From the NCBI RefSeq assembly GCF_015220045.1, contig NZ_JADBGB010000001.1, forward strand, positions 496,001 to 560,000: 64,000 bases of DNA. The letters run 5' to 3'. Position numbers and translations under genes: made by a program. The DNA is from Marivivens aquimaris (GTDB taxonomy: Bacteria > Pseudomonadota > Alphaproteobacteria > Rhodobacterales > Rhodobacteraceae). Below the pieces are notes generated by a model. That model was not told where the DNA came from and made no database searches. It worked only from the letters and a program-made list of their open reading frames with translations. Positions 26,090-34,938 of the stretch are shown here, piece after piece (position 1 is the first letter of the stretch; each line of letters begins with the position of its first letter).

Positions 26090-27106
26090 ATGGGCACCCC
26101 ATTTTCCAATCTGAACGAGTTCCGTGATATTCTCGCACAGTTTTCCGCGATCGATACGGCAGCGATGGACGGGGCCGTTGCCCGCAACGCTATGCTGACG
26201 AAACCGGGCGGTGCGCTCGGACGGCTCGAAGAGATTGCGATCTGGTATGCAGGCTGGCGCGGCAACCCGCGCCCCGCGCTGGAAAAGCCCCAAGTCATCG
26301 TTTTTGCCGGCAACCACGGCGTCTGCGCCAAGGGCGTTTCGGCGTTCCCGCCGGAAGTCACGGTGCAGATGGTCGCGAACTTCGAACATGGCGGCGCAGC
26401 CATCAACCAGTTGTCCAAAGCGTTTGGCGCAGAGATGTCGGTCGTTCCGCTCGACCTCGACACCCCGACTGCCGACTTTTCCGAAGGTCCGGCGATGACC
26501 GAGGATGAAGTCGTCGCCGCGCTGTCCGCCGGATGGGACGCCGTGAACCCTGACGCCGACCTGCTGGTCGTCGGAGAGATGGGCATCGGTAACACCACAG
26601 CCGCCGCTGCCGTGGCCTATGCGCTCTACGGCGGCGAAGCCGAAGAGTGGGTTGGTCGCGGAACGGGCGTCGATAACGCTGGCCTGAAGCGCAAGACACG
26701 CGTGGTCGAAATGGGCATCCGTGCGAACCCTTCCACCAAGGAAGACGCGCTCGAAGCGCTGCGCTGCGTGGGTGGACGCGAACTGGCTGGCATGACCGGC
26801 GCGATTGCTGCTGCCCGCTATTACCGCATCCCTGTTATCCTCGACGGCTTCATCTGCACGGCGTCTGCTGCGGTGCTTGAAGTCGCTGCCGAAGGCGCGC
26901 TGGATCACTGCATTGCGGGCCACGTCAGCGCAGAGGCCGCGCATCCGCGTCTACTGGAAAAACTGAATAAACAGCCGCTGCTCGCGCTCGGCCTCCGTCT
27001 GGGCGAAGGCTCGGGCGCGGCGTTGGCGATTGGCGTGCTGAAAGGCGCGATCGCCTGCCACTCGGGCATGGCGACGTTCGACGAAGCAGGCGTCTCGGAC
27101 GGTTAA
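26090..27106 (+). CDS. cobT: Nicotinate-nucleotide--dimethylbenzimidazole phosphoribosyltransferase
   Basis: A 338-residue enzyme that makes alpha-ribazole 5'-phosphate from dimethylbenzimidazole and nicotinate mononucleotide for the lower ligand of cobalamin. Family motifs: [54 protein letters not shown] and the C-terminal [12 protein letters not shown] that carries the catalytic glutamate. ATG at 26090 is preferred (GAGGA seven bases upstream); the frame is open for 52 codons further but those overlap cobS. It ends against the Kef-type gene, the two TAA stops sharing the centre of a palindrome. Confidence 0.95.
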   Translation: MGTPFSNLNEFRDILAQFSAIDTAAMDGAVARNAMLTKPGGALGRLEEIAIWYAGWRGNPRPALEKPQVIVFAGNHGVCAKGVSAFPPEVTVQMVANFEHGGAAINQLSKAFGAEMSVVPLDLDTPTADFSEGPAMTEDEVVAALSAGWDAVNPDADLLVVGEMGIGNTTAAAAVAYALYGGEAEEWVGRGTGVDNAGLKRKTRVVEMGIRANPSTKEDALEALRCVGGRELAGMTGAIAAARYYRIPVILDGFICTASAAVLEVAAEGALDHCIAGHVSAEAAHPRLLEKLNKQPLLALGLRLGEGSGAALAIGVLKGAIACHSGMATFDEAGVSDG

Positions 27107-27118
27107 CCGTCCGCCTGC
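27086..27118. terminator. Palindrome carrying both stop codons of cobT and the antiporter gene
   Basis: CGGACGGTTAACCGTCCG (27096-27113) is a perfect 18-bp inverted repeat. Its central TTAA provides the TAA stop of both convergent genes. GCAGG (27086-27090) and CCTGC (27114-27118) extend the stem across a five-base bulge. With no U tract it is not a standard terminator, but it could protect both 3' ends. Confidence 0.5.
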
Positions 27119-29034
27119 GGGGATTTGGGAGCGTCGCTCTTGCGGGGCTCCCCGATCTTGTCCTTCATCTGCTGCACAGCGCGTTCGCGGCTCTCGATCG
27201 ATAGTTCAAGCTCCGAATTCAGTTCCTGCGCCTTCTTCATGTAGGCGCCGTTCTGGGTCGGCGGCAGGTCGGGGCGCCACAGTTCGGCTAGTTCTTTCAT
27301 CATCGAACGGTCGTGATGATAGAACACGGCCTCGGCCTCGGCGGCCTCGTATTCCGACAGTCCTAGATTTTCGAGCGCATAGCGACCTGCGCGGAGCGAG
27401 CTGTCGAACAACTCGCGCACGATGTCATCCGCGCCAGCCGCGTATAGCTCATAAACATGCTGACGGTCCCGCGCGCGGGCGACGATGTGAATGTCGGGGC
27501 GCATCTTGCGCGCGTCCTTGACCAGCTTCGTCGCTTTCTCGCGGCCATCGACTGCAACAACGAGCACCTTGGCCGATTGAATGCCTGCGGCTTTGAGCAG
27601 ATCAGGGCGGGTGGGGTCGCCAAAGAAGCCCTTGAACCCGAACTTGCGCATCATCTGCACGGTTTCGAGGTCGGAATCGAGGATCACGGTCGAGAAGCCT
27701 GCACTTTGCACAAGGCGGTTCACGATCTGCCCGAAACGACCGATGCCCGCAATGATGACGGTGCCCTGTTCGTCGATGTGGTCAGCGGCGACTTCTTCGG
27801 TATCGGTCAGGTTCAGCTTCTTGCGGCGGTGTTCGTAGAAGATGAACAATAGCGGTGTGATGAGCATCGACAGTGCGATAATCAGGATCAGCTTTTGCCC
27901 GAGGCCCGGCGACAGCGCACCGAGGCCAAGCGCGAAGGATACGAGGACGAAGCCGAATTCGCCCGCCTGACCGAGGCTCAGCGCGAAGAGCCAGCGGTTC
28001 TCCGACCGCAGTCGCCAGAAGGTCGCGAGGGCGTAGAGGATACCAACCTTTACTGCGATCAAAAGCAACGTCAGCGACATGATCCGCACCGGATCGGCAA
28101 AGAACGCACCAACGTCAAAACCAGCGCCGACGGTGATGAAGAACAGGCCGAGCAGCAGACCCTTGAACGGTTCAAGGTCCGACTCCAGTTCGTGGCGGAA
28201 CTCGGAGTTCGCCAAGACCACGCCGGCAAGGAACGTACCCAACGCGGGGGAGAGGCCCACCATCTCCATCAGGACCGCAATTGCGACGACCATGAGAAGC
28301 GCCAGCGCAGTATACATCTCGCGCAGCTTGGCTTGGTGGATGTAGCGGAACACGGGCTTGGTCAGGAAGACGCCCGCAAGGATGATCGCCAGCACAGCGC
28401 CGAGCGTCACCAGCGTGACGCCCCAAGCGGGAAGGCCCTCGACCAACGAAAACGCTGCGTGGTGTTCGGTGCTGTCCTGAGCCCGTAGCATCGAACCGTC
28501 GGGCGAGAAGTGCACCAGTTGCTTGGTTGCGAGCAGCGGCAGGAGCGCCAGCATCGGGATCACCGCGATATCCTGCGTGAGCAGCACTGCGAACACGTTG
28601 CGCCCGCCCTGCGTTTGAACGAGGTTCTTTTCCGTCAATGTTTGCAGGACGATAGCGGTCGAGGATAGCGCGAGGATCATGCCGATCGCGATGGAGTCGA
28701 ACAACGTCTCGTTCATCAGATACGCCAGACCCGTCAGCGCTGCACCGGTCAACAGCACCTGCATCCCGCCGAGGCCCAAGAGCTTTAGCCTCATGTCCCA
28801 GAGAGTGCGCGGGGTAAGCTCCAGACCGATCAGGAACAGCATCATCACTACGCCGAATTCGGCAAAGTGCTGAAGGTCCTCACTTTCATTTCCGACAAGG
28901 CCAAAGATCGGGCCGATCACGATCCCCGCCGCGAGGTAACCAAGGACGGACCCAAGGCCGAGACGGGCTGCGAGGGGGACTGCAATGACTGCGGCGCCGA
29001 GGTAAATCGTCGCCTGAAAAAGGAAGGAATCCAT
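27103..29034 (-). CDS. Kef-type monovalent cation:proton antiporter with TrkA-N domain
   Basis: A 643-residue CPA2-family transporter. Residues 1-400 form about a dozen membrane helices with family motifs ([47 protein letters not shown] with the ion-path aspartate D155). A cytoplasmic RCK/TrkA-N domain at about 424-540 has the nucleotide loop GIGRFG. Such proteins exchange potassium or sodium for protons under nucleotide or glutathione-adduct control. KefB/KefC of E. coli are the closest well-known type, but the subfamily cannot be fixed by eye. The last 60 residues are a charged helical tail. Confidence 0.9.
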   Translation of the reverse strand: MDSFLFQATIYLGAAVIAVPLAARLGLGSVLGYLAAGIVIGPIFGLVGNESEDLQHFAEFGVVMMLFLIGLELTPRTLWDMRLKLLGLGGMQVLLTGAALTGLAYLMNETLFDSIAIGMILALSSTAIVLQTLTEKNLVQTQGGRNVFAVLLTQDIAVIPMLALLPLLATKQLVHFSPDGSMLRAQDSTEHHAAFSLVEGLPAWGVTLVTLGAVLAIILAGVFLTKPVFRYIHQAKLREMYTALALLMVVAIAVLMEMVGLSPALGTFLAGVVLANSEFRHELESDLEPFKGLLLGLFFITVGAGFDVGAFFADPVRIMSLTLLLIAVKVGILYALATFWRLRSENRWLFALSLGQAGEFGFVLVSFALGLGALSPGLGQKLILIIALSMLITPLLFIFYEHRRKKLNLTDTEEVAADHIDEQGTVIIAGIGRFGQIVNRLVQSAGFSTVILDSDLETVQMMRKFGFKGFFGDPTRPDLLKAAGIQSAKVLVVAVDGREKATKLVKDARKMRPDIHIVARARDRQHVYELYAAGADDIVRELFDSSLRAGRYALENLGLSEYEAAEAEAVFYHHDRSMMKELAELWRPDLPPTQNGAYMKKAQELNSELELSIESRERAVQQMKDKIGEPRKSDAPKSPQADG

Positions 29035-29112
29035 ATGTCGGACCGTCTGTAATCGTTACCTGAAACAGTAACATGAATGCGGGAATGTCGAAATCTGTCC
29101 CTAGGTCGCGGG

Positions 29113-31257
29113 TCAGTCGGGCATCGTCAGGCCGTAAAGTCGGCCTCGTTTGCTGAAGTTAAGGGCGGTTTCGCTAATCGCCGTAACCTGACCACCGTCC
29201 AGCGTATCGCCTACCGAAACAGTCGTGATGCTACCGTTGGACAGGCGCACCACGGCAATGCGCGAACTGTTGGTGCCGCGCGTACCGAGAAGCAGCATGT
29301 TCCGCAGGCTCACGGCGTTGTCTTCAGTCGCGGCAGCGGCCACGCCGCCGGCAACCGGTCCGGTCGGCGCCATGACGGATTGCTGCGGTGTCTGGATGAC
29401 GGGGCGGGTGGCTGCGGCGACGATCTGGTCGAAATTGCTCGGACGACGGCGCGGCCCCATCGCGCTTTCAACGGCGAGCGCGGTCGCACTCTCCAACGGA
29501 TCGGGCGCATTGGCGATGGCTTCGGCAAGGGCGGCGATCTCGGCCTCTTCCTCGCTCTCCAACTCGTCCGCAAAGGCAGCTGCAAGGTCAGCTGGGCGGG
29601 CACGCGGGGCAGGGTAGATTGGCCCCGAAAGGTCCACTTCCTCGTCGCTCTCAGGACGTTCGGCAGGGCGCAGCGCAGAGATCGGGACACCGCCTGAGGT
29701 CACTTGCGGTTCTGCCGGTTCCTGCGGAGCGGTTGCCTCGGCGGGCATCTCCGCGGCGGCGAGTTCGACCTCTGGCTCGGCGGTTTCTTCGGCGATCTCG
29801 CCAGAGCCCGGACGCAGGCGGGGTGCATCGACGATAGCGGCCAAAGGCGCGGGGATTTCCGGATCAGTAGGACGGAAGCGCGGAATCACGTCGGGTGCGC
29901 GGGCGTAGACCATGACGCCCGTCGGCATCATCGTCCCCTCGGCCGACGCAAGGATGAAGCCGCGTTCGTCGCGGGGGTAGGTCGAGCCTGCGGGCGGCGG
30001 CGTCATTTGGAGCGGCAGCGCAGGATCGGCCTGAGCGCTCGTCAGTACGATCTCCGACTGGTCTGGCACACCGATGGTGTCGACTGTGGCGACGTTGAAC
30101 GCAAAATCCTCGCTGCGCGGCGTCAGCGGCAATCGCGGCGCACGCTGCCATACGCGGGTCAGTTCGTACTGCGCCTCCGCCTCGGCGGGTGAGAGCGGGC
30201 GGCTGCCCTCGGGTAATTCCACGCGCAGATTGGTTTCCGGCAAGTCGACCGGCGGAAGGAGTTCGGTTTCCTCGACTTCCGCGATGTCTGCCTCGATCTC
30301 GTCGTCTACTGACGGCTCGTCGACCACTTCGGCAATCGCCTGCTCGGTCGTATCCCGACCGAAGAGGGCAGAGACCTTTTCGGGATTGAACGCTGCCCAT
30401 GCGCCGACGGCAGCGAGGAAGATCAGAAGGATGGCCAGCAGAACTGCCATCAACCCCGGACGCATGGTCGAACGAGGCAAGGCCGCAGTGCCGGTGGCCG
30501 GTTCAGGGTCGCTCGGCGCGGAAAAATCGGTGACAGGTACGGCTGTAATCCGCGGCTTCGGCGTCTCACTGGCCGGAGTTGGGGCCGCCGCTGCGACGCC
30601 CGACATGCGAATGGCAGAGGGGCTCTGCCGTTTGGTGGCCTCGGGCTCAGGCTTGTTGCGACTGCTGAAGACCACCTGCGGCGCGGGGTCTTCGACCGGC
30701 GCTTCGGCGGGTTTGTCTTCGACCTTGCCAACAACGACCACAGGCACGGGATCGCGTTCGATCACTTCGCCTTTGGTGATCAGCGCATCGGCCAATGCGG
30801 TACGCCCGAAGAACGGCTCGCCGTTAAATGTGCCGGCCTCCGGCACCGCCGCAAAACAGACCGCATCGAACCCATGTTCGAGCGCGAACCCCTCCGCTTC
30901 GGTCAGGGTCTCCTTGGCAACGGCGGCCACGTAGGTGACGCCTTCGCCGCGGCTGTAATCGACCTTCAGCTCATCGCGCGAATAGGGCGTCGTGCCGTCC
31001 AACTCTGCAAAAATAGCGTCTTCATCGGCAGTCGCATCACGAAGGCTGAGATATTTGATCTGGTCATTCGGGATCAGGATTTTGACGCGGGCAGGCCCGT
31101 CCGACAGGCGCTCGGCCTTCAGGCGCAGATCCTCGAGCGCCGTATCCATCCCGTCCGCGCCGAACGCAGCTTCGCCAACAAGAAGCCAGCCGTCCTGGCT
31201 GCGCTGGAGTAGGCGGATGCCCTCAAACGATAGGGATAGAGCGAAATTCGGTGTCAT
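29113..31257 (-). CDS. Bitopic protein with GspL/PilM-like and GspC/PilP-like ends
   Basis: A 714-residue protein with one membrane span at about 268-290 (MAVLLAILLIFLAAVGAWAA). The cytoplasmic part begins ALSLSFEGIRLLQR and has RVKILIPNDQIKYLSL and ELDGTTPYSRDELKVDY, a pattern like the actin-like domain of GspL/PilM proteins (about 1-165), then a Pro/Ala linker. The periplasmic part is long, acidic and Pro-rich (300-645) and ends in about 65 residues (RIAVVRLSNGSITTVSVGD, LDGGQVTAISETALNF) resembling the HR domain of GspC/PilP. This joins two normally separate secretion/pilus parts in one chain. No other secretion or pilus genes are nearby. Both homologies are by pattern only. It is divergent from the SIMPL gene. 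Confidence 0.75.
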   Translation of the reverse strand: MTPNFALSLSFEGIRLLQRSQDGWLLVGEAAFGADGMDTALEDLRLKAERLSDGPARVKILIPNDQIKYLSLRDATADEDAIFAELDGTTPYSRDELKVDYSRGEGVTYVAAVAKETLTEAEGFALEHGFDAVCFAAVPEAGTFNGEPFFGRTALADALITKGEVIERDPVPVVVVGKVEDKPAEAPVEDPAPQVVFSSRNKPEPEATKRQSPSAIRMSGVAAAAPTPASETPKPRITAVPVTDFSAPSDPEPATGTAALPRSTMRPGLMAVLLAILLIFLAAVGAWAAFNPEKVSALFGRDTTEQAIAEVVDEPSVDDEIEADIAEVEETELLPPVDLPETNLRVELPEGSRPLSPAEAEAQYELTRVWQRAPRLPLTPRSEDFAFNVATVDTIGVPDQSEIVLTSAQADPALPLQMTPPPAGSTYPRDERGFILASAEGTMMPTGVMVYARAPDVIPRFRPTDPEIPAPLAAIVDAPRLRPGSGEIAEETAEPEVELAAAEMPAEATAPQEPAEPQVTSGGVPISALRPAERPESDEEVDLSGPIYPAPRARPADLAAAFADELESEEEAEIAALAEAIANAPDPLESATALAVESAMGPRRRPSNFDQIVAAATRPVIQTPQQSVMAPTGPVAGGVAAAATEDNAVSLRNMLLLGTRGTNSSRIAVVRLSNGSITTVSVGDTLDGGQVTAISETALNFSKRGRLYGLTMPD

Positions 31258-31418
31258 GGTACGGGCTTAGCACGTTAGGTCGGTCCGGCAAATGTAAACG
31301 CCCCACAACTGACAGGCTATAGCAACTTCCCGCCCACACAAAGATTTTAATCGCGCGCCTCTTTCCCGCATTTGCGGCGCGCATAGGTTAGTGGTCAGAA
31401 CAGGGAAGAGGATATTCC

Positions 31419-32135
31419 ATGAACGCCTTTCTGACACTTGCCTCCGCTGGCCTGATTGCAAGCGCGCCGCTCGTCGTGACCGCGCAGGATGCTCAAGCCG
31501 GTACACTGACGACAACGGGTATGGCCCAAGTCGAAGCCCCCGCCGATATGGCCACCGTGACCCTCGGCGTAGAGGCGCAGGGTGCAACCTCGGGCGAGGT
31601 GCTCGACAGCACCAGCGAAGCCGCCGAGGCGATCCTCGCTGCGCTTAAGGAAAACGGTATCGCCACTGACGACATCCGGACCGGCTCTGTCTCGCTCATC
31701 CCGCGTTATGGCAACCGTGAGGACGGGTCGATGGATTTTGGTGAAATCCGTGGCTACTCGGCGTCGAACACCGTCACCTTCGACGTGCATGATCTGACCA
31801 CCCTCGGCGATCTGATCTCCGAAGTTGTCGGCAGCGGCGCGAATACTCTACAAGGCGTCAGCTTCGGCCTCGATGACGATCAGGATCTACGCGATCAGGC
31901 CCGCACTGACGCTGTTCAGGACGCTATGCGCCGCGCTCAGGTACTGGCGGAGGCTGCAAGCATCACTCTGGGCGGCATCCAGTCGATCGTAGATGGCGAT
32001 GCGGGCTACAACGGCGGTCCGTCCCCGATGTACCGGATGTCGGCAGCCGACGCGCCCGAGCGCTCGGTCCCGTTGGAGCCCGGAAACATCACGGTCACCC
32101 AGTCGGTGACGATGAGCTGGACGATCGGCGAATAA
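31419..32135 (+). CDS. SIMPL (DUF541) domain periplasmic protein
   Basis: A 238-residue protein with a signal peptide (LTLASAGLIASAPLVVTAQ, cut near AQA). The mature part is a SIMPL/DUF541 domain: LTTTGMAQVEAPADMATVT, then GYSASNTVTFDVHDLTTLG, QDLRDQARTDAVQDAM and a C-terminal ITVTQSVTMSW. E. coli YggE, of this family, lowers oxidative stress by an unclear route. The ATG has GAGGA about seven bases upstream. It is followed by a hairpin repeat that separates it from the convergent DXD protein gene. Confidence 0.9.
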   Translation: MNAFLTLASAGLIASAPLVVTAQDAQAGTLTTTGMAQVEAPADMATVTLGVEAQGATSGEVLDSTSEAAEAILAALKENGIATDDIRTGSVSLIPRYGNREDGSMDFGEIRGYSASNTVTFDVHDLTTLGDLISEVVGSGANTLQGVSFGLDDDQDLRDQARTDAVQDAMRRAQVLAEAASITLGGIQSIVDGDAGYNGGPSPMYRMSAADAPERSVPLEPGNITVTQSVTMSWTIGE

Positions 32136-32155
32136 GCCGCGTCCGCTTCATTCTG

Positions 32156-32195
32156 ATAAAAATACCTCGGGGGCGCGGGGGCAGCGCCCCCGCAC
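32156..32195. repeat. Intergenic palindromic repeat, copy 1
   Basis: AAATACCTCGGGGG followed by the perfect stem GCGGGGGC (32175-32182) / GCCCCCGC (32186-32193) with loop AGC. It is the reverse orientation of the CCCCGGGATATTT family found at 39331 and 61800, and lies between two convergent genes, where it can act as a two-way transcription barrier. Confidence 0.65.
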
Positions 32196-33185
32196 TCACC
32201 GCATCCAGAAGCCGTTAGCCTTGATCTTGTTGCGGATCTGTTGTTCGCGGTGGGGTAGGTCGTTCTGATCGAAAAGCGCACGCACTTTCTCGCCGCGGCC
32301 CTGATAGACCATGCGTTTGATCGGCTCGTGCGATTTCAGCACCTTCTTGACCTTATTGGGGCTGGTAACCCGTCCCAAAACGTCGATCACCTGATCGCTT
32401 TCGCGCGCATAGAGCAGCGGGAACATGCGGTAATGACAGGTAACGTCGCCATCCAGCCCGTCCAGTTCCGGTCCCGGACGTCCGCCGCCCAGCGAGTGGA
32501 TGACCAGCGGCAGCACGACCTGATCGAGCCACGGATCGAGTGACTGTACGACGAGCTCGTCAGGGCGATTGTCGCGCACATCCAGCGCCCATTTCAGGAA
32601 CCGTTCGCGGAAGACCGCTGGGTCTTTGTAGAAGAACCAGCCTGCGTTGAAATAAAGGTAGCGTCGCCAGTATTCGTCCGGCTGCGATAGGTCGAGCGAG
32701 CTATCGAAATCCAGCTCGAACCGGTCGTAAAGCGACTTCCAGATCGCGGTGTAGCCGTCCCAGTAAAGCTCTTCCTGCGGCCACGTCCCTTCGCGGCGCA
32801 TAGAGGCGGACGGACGGTCGAAGTCGATGTCCAGCTTCGCCAGATCGTCGAGGATCAGCGTGTCGGTGTCGAAGAACATGAACGGCTCGCCCTCGGGCAG
32901 GACGCTCAGACCTTCGATCTTGTTGCCGTAGGGATAGGCCTCTCCGAAATGGCGGCTCTCGAACGGCAGGATTTCAGCACCCAGATCCACCAGCGCGGCG
33001 CGAACATCCGCGTTCATCGTCGGATCGAAGCTCCACTTCGGTCCCGGCTGCGGTTCGGCAACGATCAGACGGCCTTTGAAGTTCGGCGACATTTCGCGAA
33101 GCGACGCGGCAAAGAGAACGGCCTCGTACGACAGGCGTCCCTTCTGGCCGACGATCATGATGTTGAAATCGGAGGATTTTGTCAT
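32196..33185 (-). CDS. DXD-motif protein, probable glycosyltransferase-like fold
   Basis: A 329-residue cytoplasmic protein. The N-terminal half looks like a nucleotide-sugar fold (FNIMIVGQKGRLSYEAVLFA) with FMFFDTDTLILDDL, a DXD motif typical of GT-A glycosyltransferases, and later YLYFNAGWFFYKDP, QSLDPWLDQVVLP and CHYRMFPLLYA. I recall similar proteins in Rhodobacterales listed only as hypothetical. The start is ATG 33183-33185, because the conserved fold begins right after it; a start 78 bases upstream is open but adds unlikely sequence. No polysaccharide genes surround it. Substrate unknown. Confidence 0.75.
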   Translation of the reverse strand: MTKSSDFNIMIVGQKGRLSYEAVLFAASLREMSPNFKGRLIVAEPQPGPKWSFDPTMNADVRAALVDLGAEILPFESRHFGEAYPYGNKIEGLSVLPEGEPFMFFDTDTLILDDLAKLDIDFDRPSASMRREGTWPQEELYWDGYTAIWKSLYDRFELDFDSSLDLSQPDEYWRRYLYFNAGWFFYKDPAVFRERFLKWALDVRDNRPDELVVQSLDPWLDQVVLPLVIHSLGGGRPGPELDGLDGDVTCHYRMFPLLYARESDQVIDVLGRVTSPNKVKKVLKSHEPIKRMVYQGRGEKVRALFDQNDLPHREQQIRNKIKANGFWMR

Positions 33186-33309
33186 GAGCCTAGTCGTAGG
33201 CCCATTTCGCTCGATCGGGAAGAGTGTTTCGGCAATCAGCGCATTGCCGCAAAGCGTCAACATCAGCCGCTAAGCTGTTGTTGAGAACCACCATTTTCGA
33301 AGAGGAAAG

Positions 33310-33393
33310 TGGTGGGCGACCCTGGAATCGAACCAGGCATGGGTCTCCCCGGCGGAGTTACAGTCCGCTGCCGCACCTTGCAGCACGTCGCCC
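33310..33393 (-). tRNA. tRNA-Tyr (GTA), CCA encoded
   Basis: The acceptor arms GGGCGAC (5' end at 33393) and GTCGCCC pair perfectly, followed by discriminator A and an encoded CCA (33310-33312). The anticodon stem-loop GCGGA-CTGTAAC-TCCGC shows GTA. The long variable arm, needed for bacterial tRNA-Tyr, and a GGTTCGATTCC T-arm are present. Confidence 0.95.
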
Positions 33394-33424
33394 GTCAGAG
33401 GCATCAGCCTCGTCTGTGGGGCGC

Positions 33425-33453
33425 TGTCTAAGGCTGAGTGCAGGGAGCGTCAA
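33425..33453 (-). promoter_or_regulatory. Promoter of tRNA-Tyr
   Basis: On the minus strand TTGACG (33448-33453) is followed after exactly 17 bases by TAGACA (33425-33430), a good housekeeping -35/-10 pair about 30 bases before the tRNA. Confidence 0.65.
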
Positions 33454-33537
33454 CACCAAAATTTATAGAAATGTCATTGGGCTTGTTACTCGCCGCACTT
33501 CGTCGCATGTAGAGGTAAGCAAACAAGGGATTCCGAC

Positions 33538-34317
33538 ATGAAAAAGCCCAAGTGGGTTATCGAAAAAGAGCAAGCCAAACGCGCTGCGGCAAGCGAAACC
33601 GTCTGGCTCTTCGGTCTGCACGCCGTTCGTGATGCATTGATGAATCCGGCGCGTGAGCGTCTGCGACTCGTGGTGACGAAAAATGCCGAAGCCAAACTGG
33701 CCGATGCCATCGCGCAATCGGGCATGGAGCCGGAGATTTCGGACCCTCGCAAATTCGCAGCTCCCATTGATCCTGAATCGGTCCACCAAGGTGCGGCGCT
33801 CGAAGTCAAACCGCTCGACTGGGGCTCGCTCGAAGATGCGTCGATGCGCGAAGGTTCGGGACCTGCTCGAATCGTCCTACTCGACCGCGTGACCGATCCG
33901 CATAACGTCGGTGCGATCCTGCGTTCGGCGGAAGTATTCGGTGCCCGTGCCGTGGTAGGCGTCCAGCGTCACTCCGCTCCTGAAACCGGCTCGCTGGCGA
34001 AGACCGCGAGCGGTGCGCTTGAACGCCAGCCTTATCTGCGTATCCGGAACCTCGCCGATGGCATCGAGGAGCTGCAGAAGCTCGGCTACTACGTGGTCGG
34101 CCTCGACGGTGAAGCCACCCAGACCATCGAAGAGGCGCTCGAAGGCCGCACGGATCGTCCGGTCGCGTTGGTCCTCGGTGCCGAAGGCCCTGGCCTGCGC
34201 GAGAAGACCAAGGAGACCGTGGATGCGCTCGTGCGTATCGACTTTGCAGGTGGCTTCGGTTCGCTCAACGTCTCCAACGCCGCGGCTGTCGCGCTATATG
34301 CCGCGCGCGCTAAGTAA
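33538..34317 (+). CDS. rlmB: 23S rRNA 2'-O-methyltransferase, TrmH/SpoU family
   Basis: A 259-residue SPOUT methyltransferase. The N-terminal substrate-binding domain (VWLFGLHAVRDALMNP) is followed by the knotted SAM domain with the three SpoU motifs: DRVTDPHNVGAILRSAEVFG, LVLGAEGPGLR and GSLNVSNAAAVALY. The domain order fits RlmB, which methylates G2251 of 23S rRNA; another TrmH-type target cannot be excluded. AAGGGAT before the ATG is the ribosome-binding site. It is divergent from tRNA-Tyr, and is followed by a structured region and terminator. Confidence 0.9.
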   Translation: MKKPKWVIEKEQAKRAAASETVWLFGLHAVRDALMNPARERLRLVVTKNAEAKLADAIAQSGMEPEISDPRKFAAPIDPESVHQGAALEVKPLDWGSLEDASMREGSGPARIVLLDRVTDPHNVGAILRSAEVFGARAVVGVQRHSAPETGSLAKTASGALERQPYLRIRNLADGIEELQKLGYYVVGLDGEATQTIEEALEGRTDRPVALVLGAEGPGLREKTKETVDALVRIDFAGGFGSLNVSNAAAVALYAARAK

Positions 34318-34359
34318 CTGCCTCTCATCACAAAAACATGAGCGGCCTTTAAAGATCAC

Positions 34360-34431
34360 GGAACGCGCTTACATCAGTGAATATCGGAGGGGAGCGGAAC
34401 ACCCCCTCACCGACTCACTGTCCCTCGTTCC
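34360..34431 (+). ncRNA. Nested hairpin upstream of the CoA-binding gene: candidate riboswitch/leader or small RNA
   Basis: Four pairings nest inside one another: GGAAC (34360-34364) with GTTCC (34427-34431); CAGTGA (34375-34380) with TCACTG (34415-34420); TCG (34384-34386) with CGA (34411-34413); GAGGGG (34387-34392) with CCCCTC (34403-34408). The apical loop is AGCGGAACAC. Nine bases later comes a strong terminator whose U run ends 14 bases before the next start codon. The layout fits a leader with attenuator or a short terminated RNA. It matches no class I can name. Confidence 0.5.
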
Positions 34432-34440
34432 ACAACTTTT

Positions 34441-34477
34441 AGCGCCCTCGGTTTTTGTTCACCTAGGGCGCTTTTTT
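34441..34477 (+). terminator. Terminator directly before the CoA-binding gene
   Basis: AGCGCCCT (34441-34448) pairs with AGGGCGCT (34464-34471) around a 16-base loop, followed by TTTTTT. Only 14 bases, holding GCGGAGG, separate it from the ATG at 34492. Confidence 0.88.
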
Positions 34478-34491
34478 ATGGCGGAGGTCCA

Positions 34492-34938
34492 ATGCCCCAA
34501 CCTGTCGATGATACCCTGATCCGTGACGTTCTGGGCAATGCCCGCACCATTGCCGTGGTGGGTGCATCCGCCAAAGAAGAACGCCCCAGCAATTTTGTCG
34601 CCGCCTTCCTGCAAAGCAGGGGCTACCGCATTATTCCGGTAAACCCTGGTTTGGCGGGGCAGGAGCTACTGGGCGAAACCGTCTACGGCACGCTCGCGGA
34701 TATTCCGCACGACGTGGACATGATCGACGTGTTTCGCAAATCGGACGCCGTGCCTGCCATCGTCGATGAAGCGCTAGAGCGTTGGCCCGACCTTAAATCG
34801 GTCTGGATGCAGATCGGCGTGCAGAACGATGAAGCGGCTGACAAGGCCGAAGCGCGTGGCGTGAAGGTTGTGCAGAACCGTTGCCCGAAAGTGGAATTCC
34901 CGCGCCTCTTCGGAAGCGCGAAAGTCTCCGAGCTTTAA
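34492..34938 (+). CDS. CoA-binding domain protein (YccU type)
   Basis: A 148-residue single-domain Rossmann protein. TIAVVGASAKEERPSN near the N-terminus is the nucleotide-binding loop, followed by VAAFLQSRGYRIIPVNPG, DMIDVFRKSDAVP and VWMQIGVQNDEA, the pattern of the CoA_binding_2 family. Such proteins bind CoA or acyl-CoA in vitro, but their cellular role is uncertain. GCGGAGG lies seven bases before the ATG, right behind a terminator, so expression probably depends on read-through or anti-termination. It ends against hisE with a four-base overlap. Confidence 0.9.
   Translation: MPQPVDDTLIRDVLGNARTIAVVGASAKEERPSNFVAAFLQSRGYRIIPVNPGLAGQELLGETVYGTLADIPHDVDMIDVFRKSDAVPAIVDEALERWPDLKSVWMQIGVQNDEAADKAEARGVKVVQNRCPKVEFPRLFGSAKVSEL

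Noticed and set aside
34360..34431. SRP RNA, 6S RNA or SAM-II riboswitch
   Set aside because: No GGAA-tetraloop SRP core, no 6S central bubble of normal size, and none of the SAM-II conserved bases. Kept as an unclassified structured RNA.
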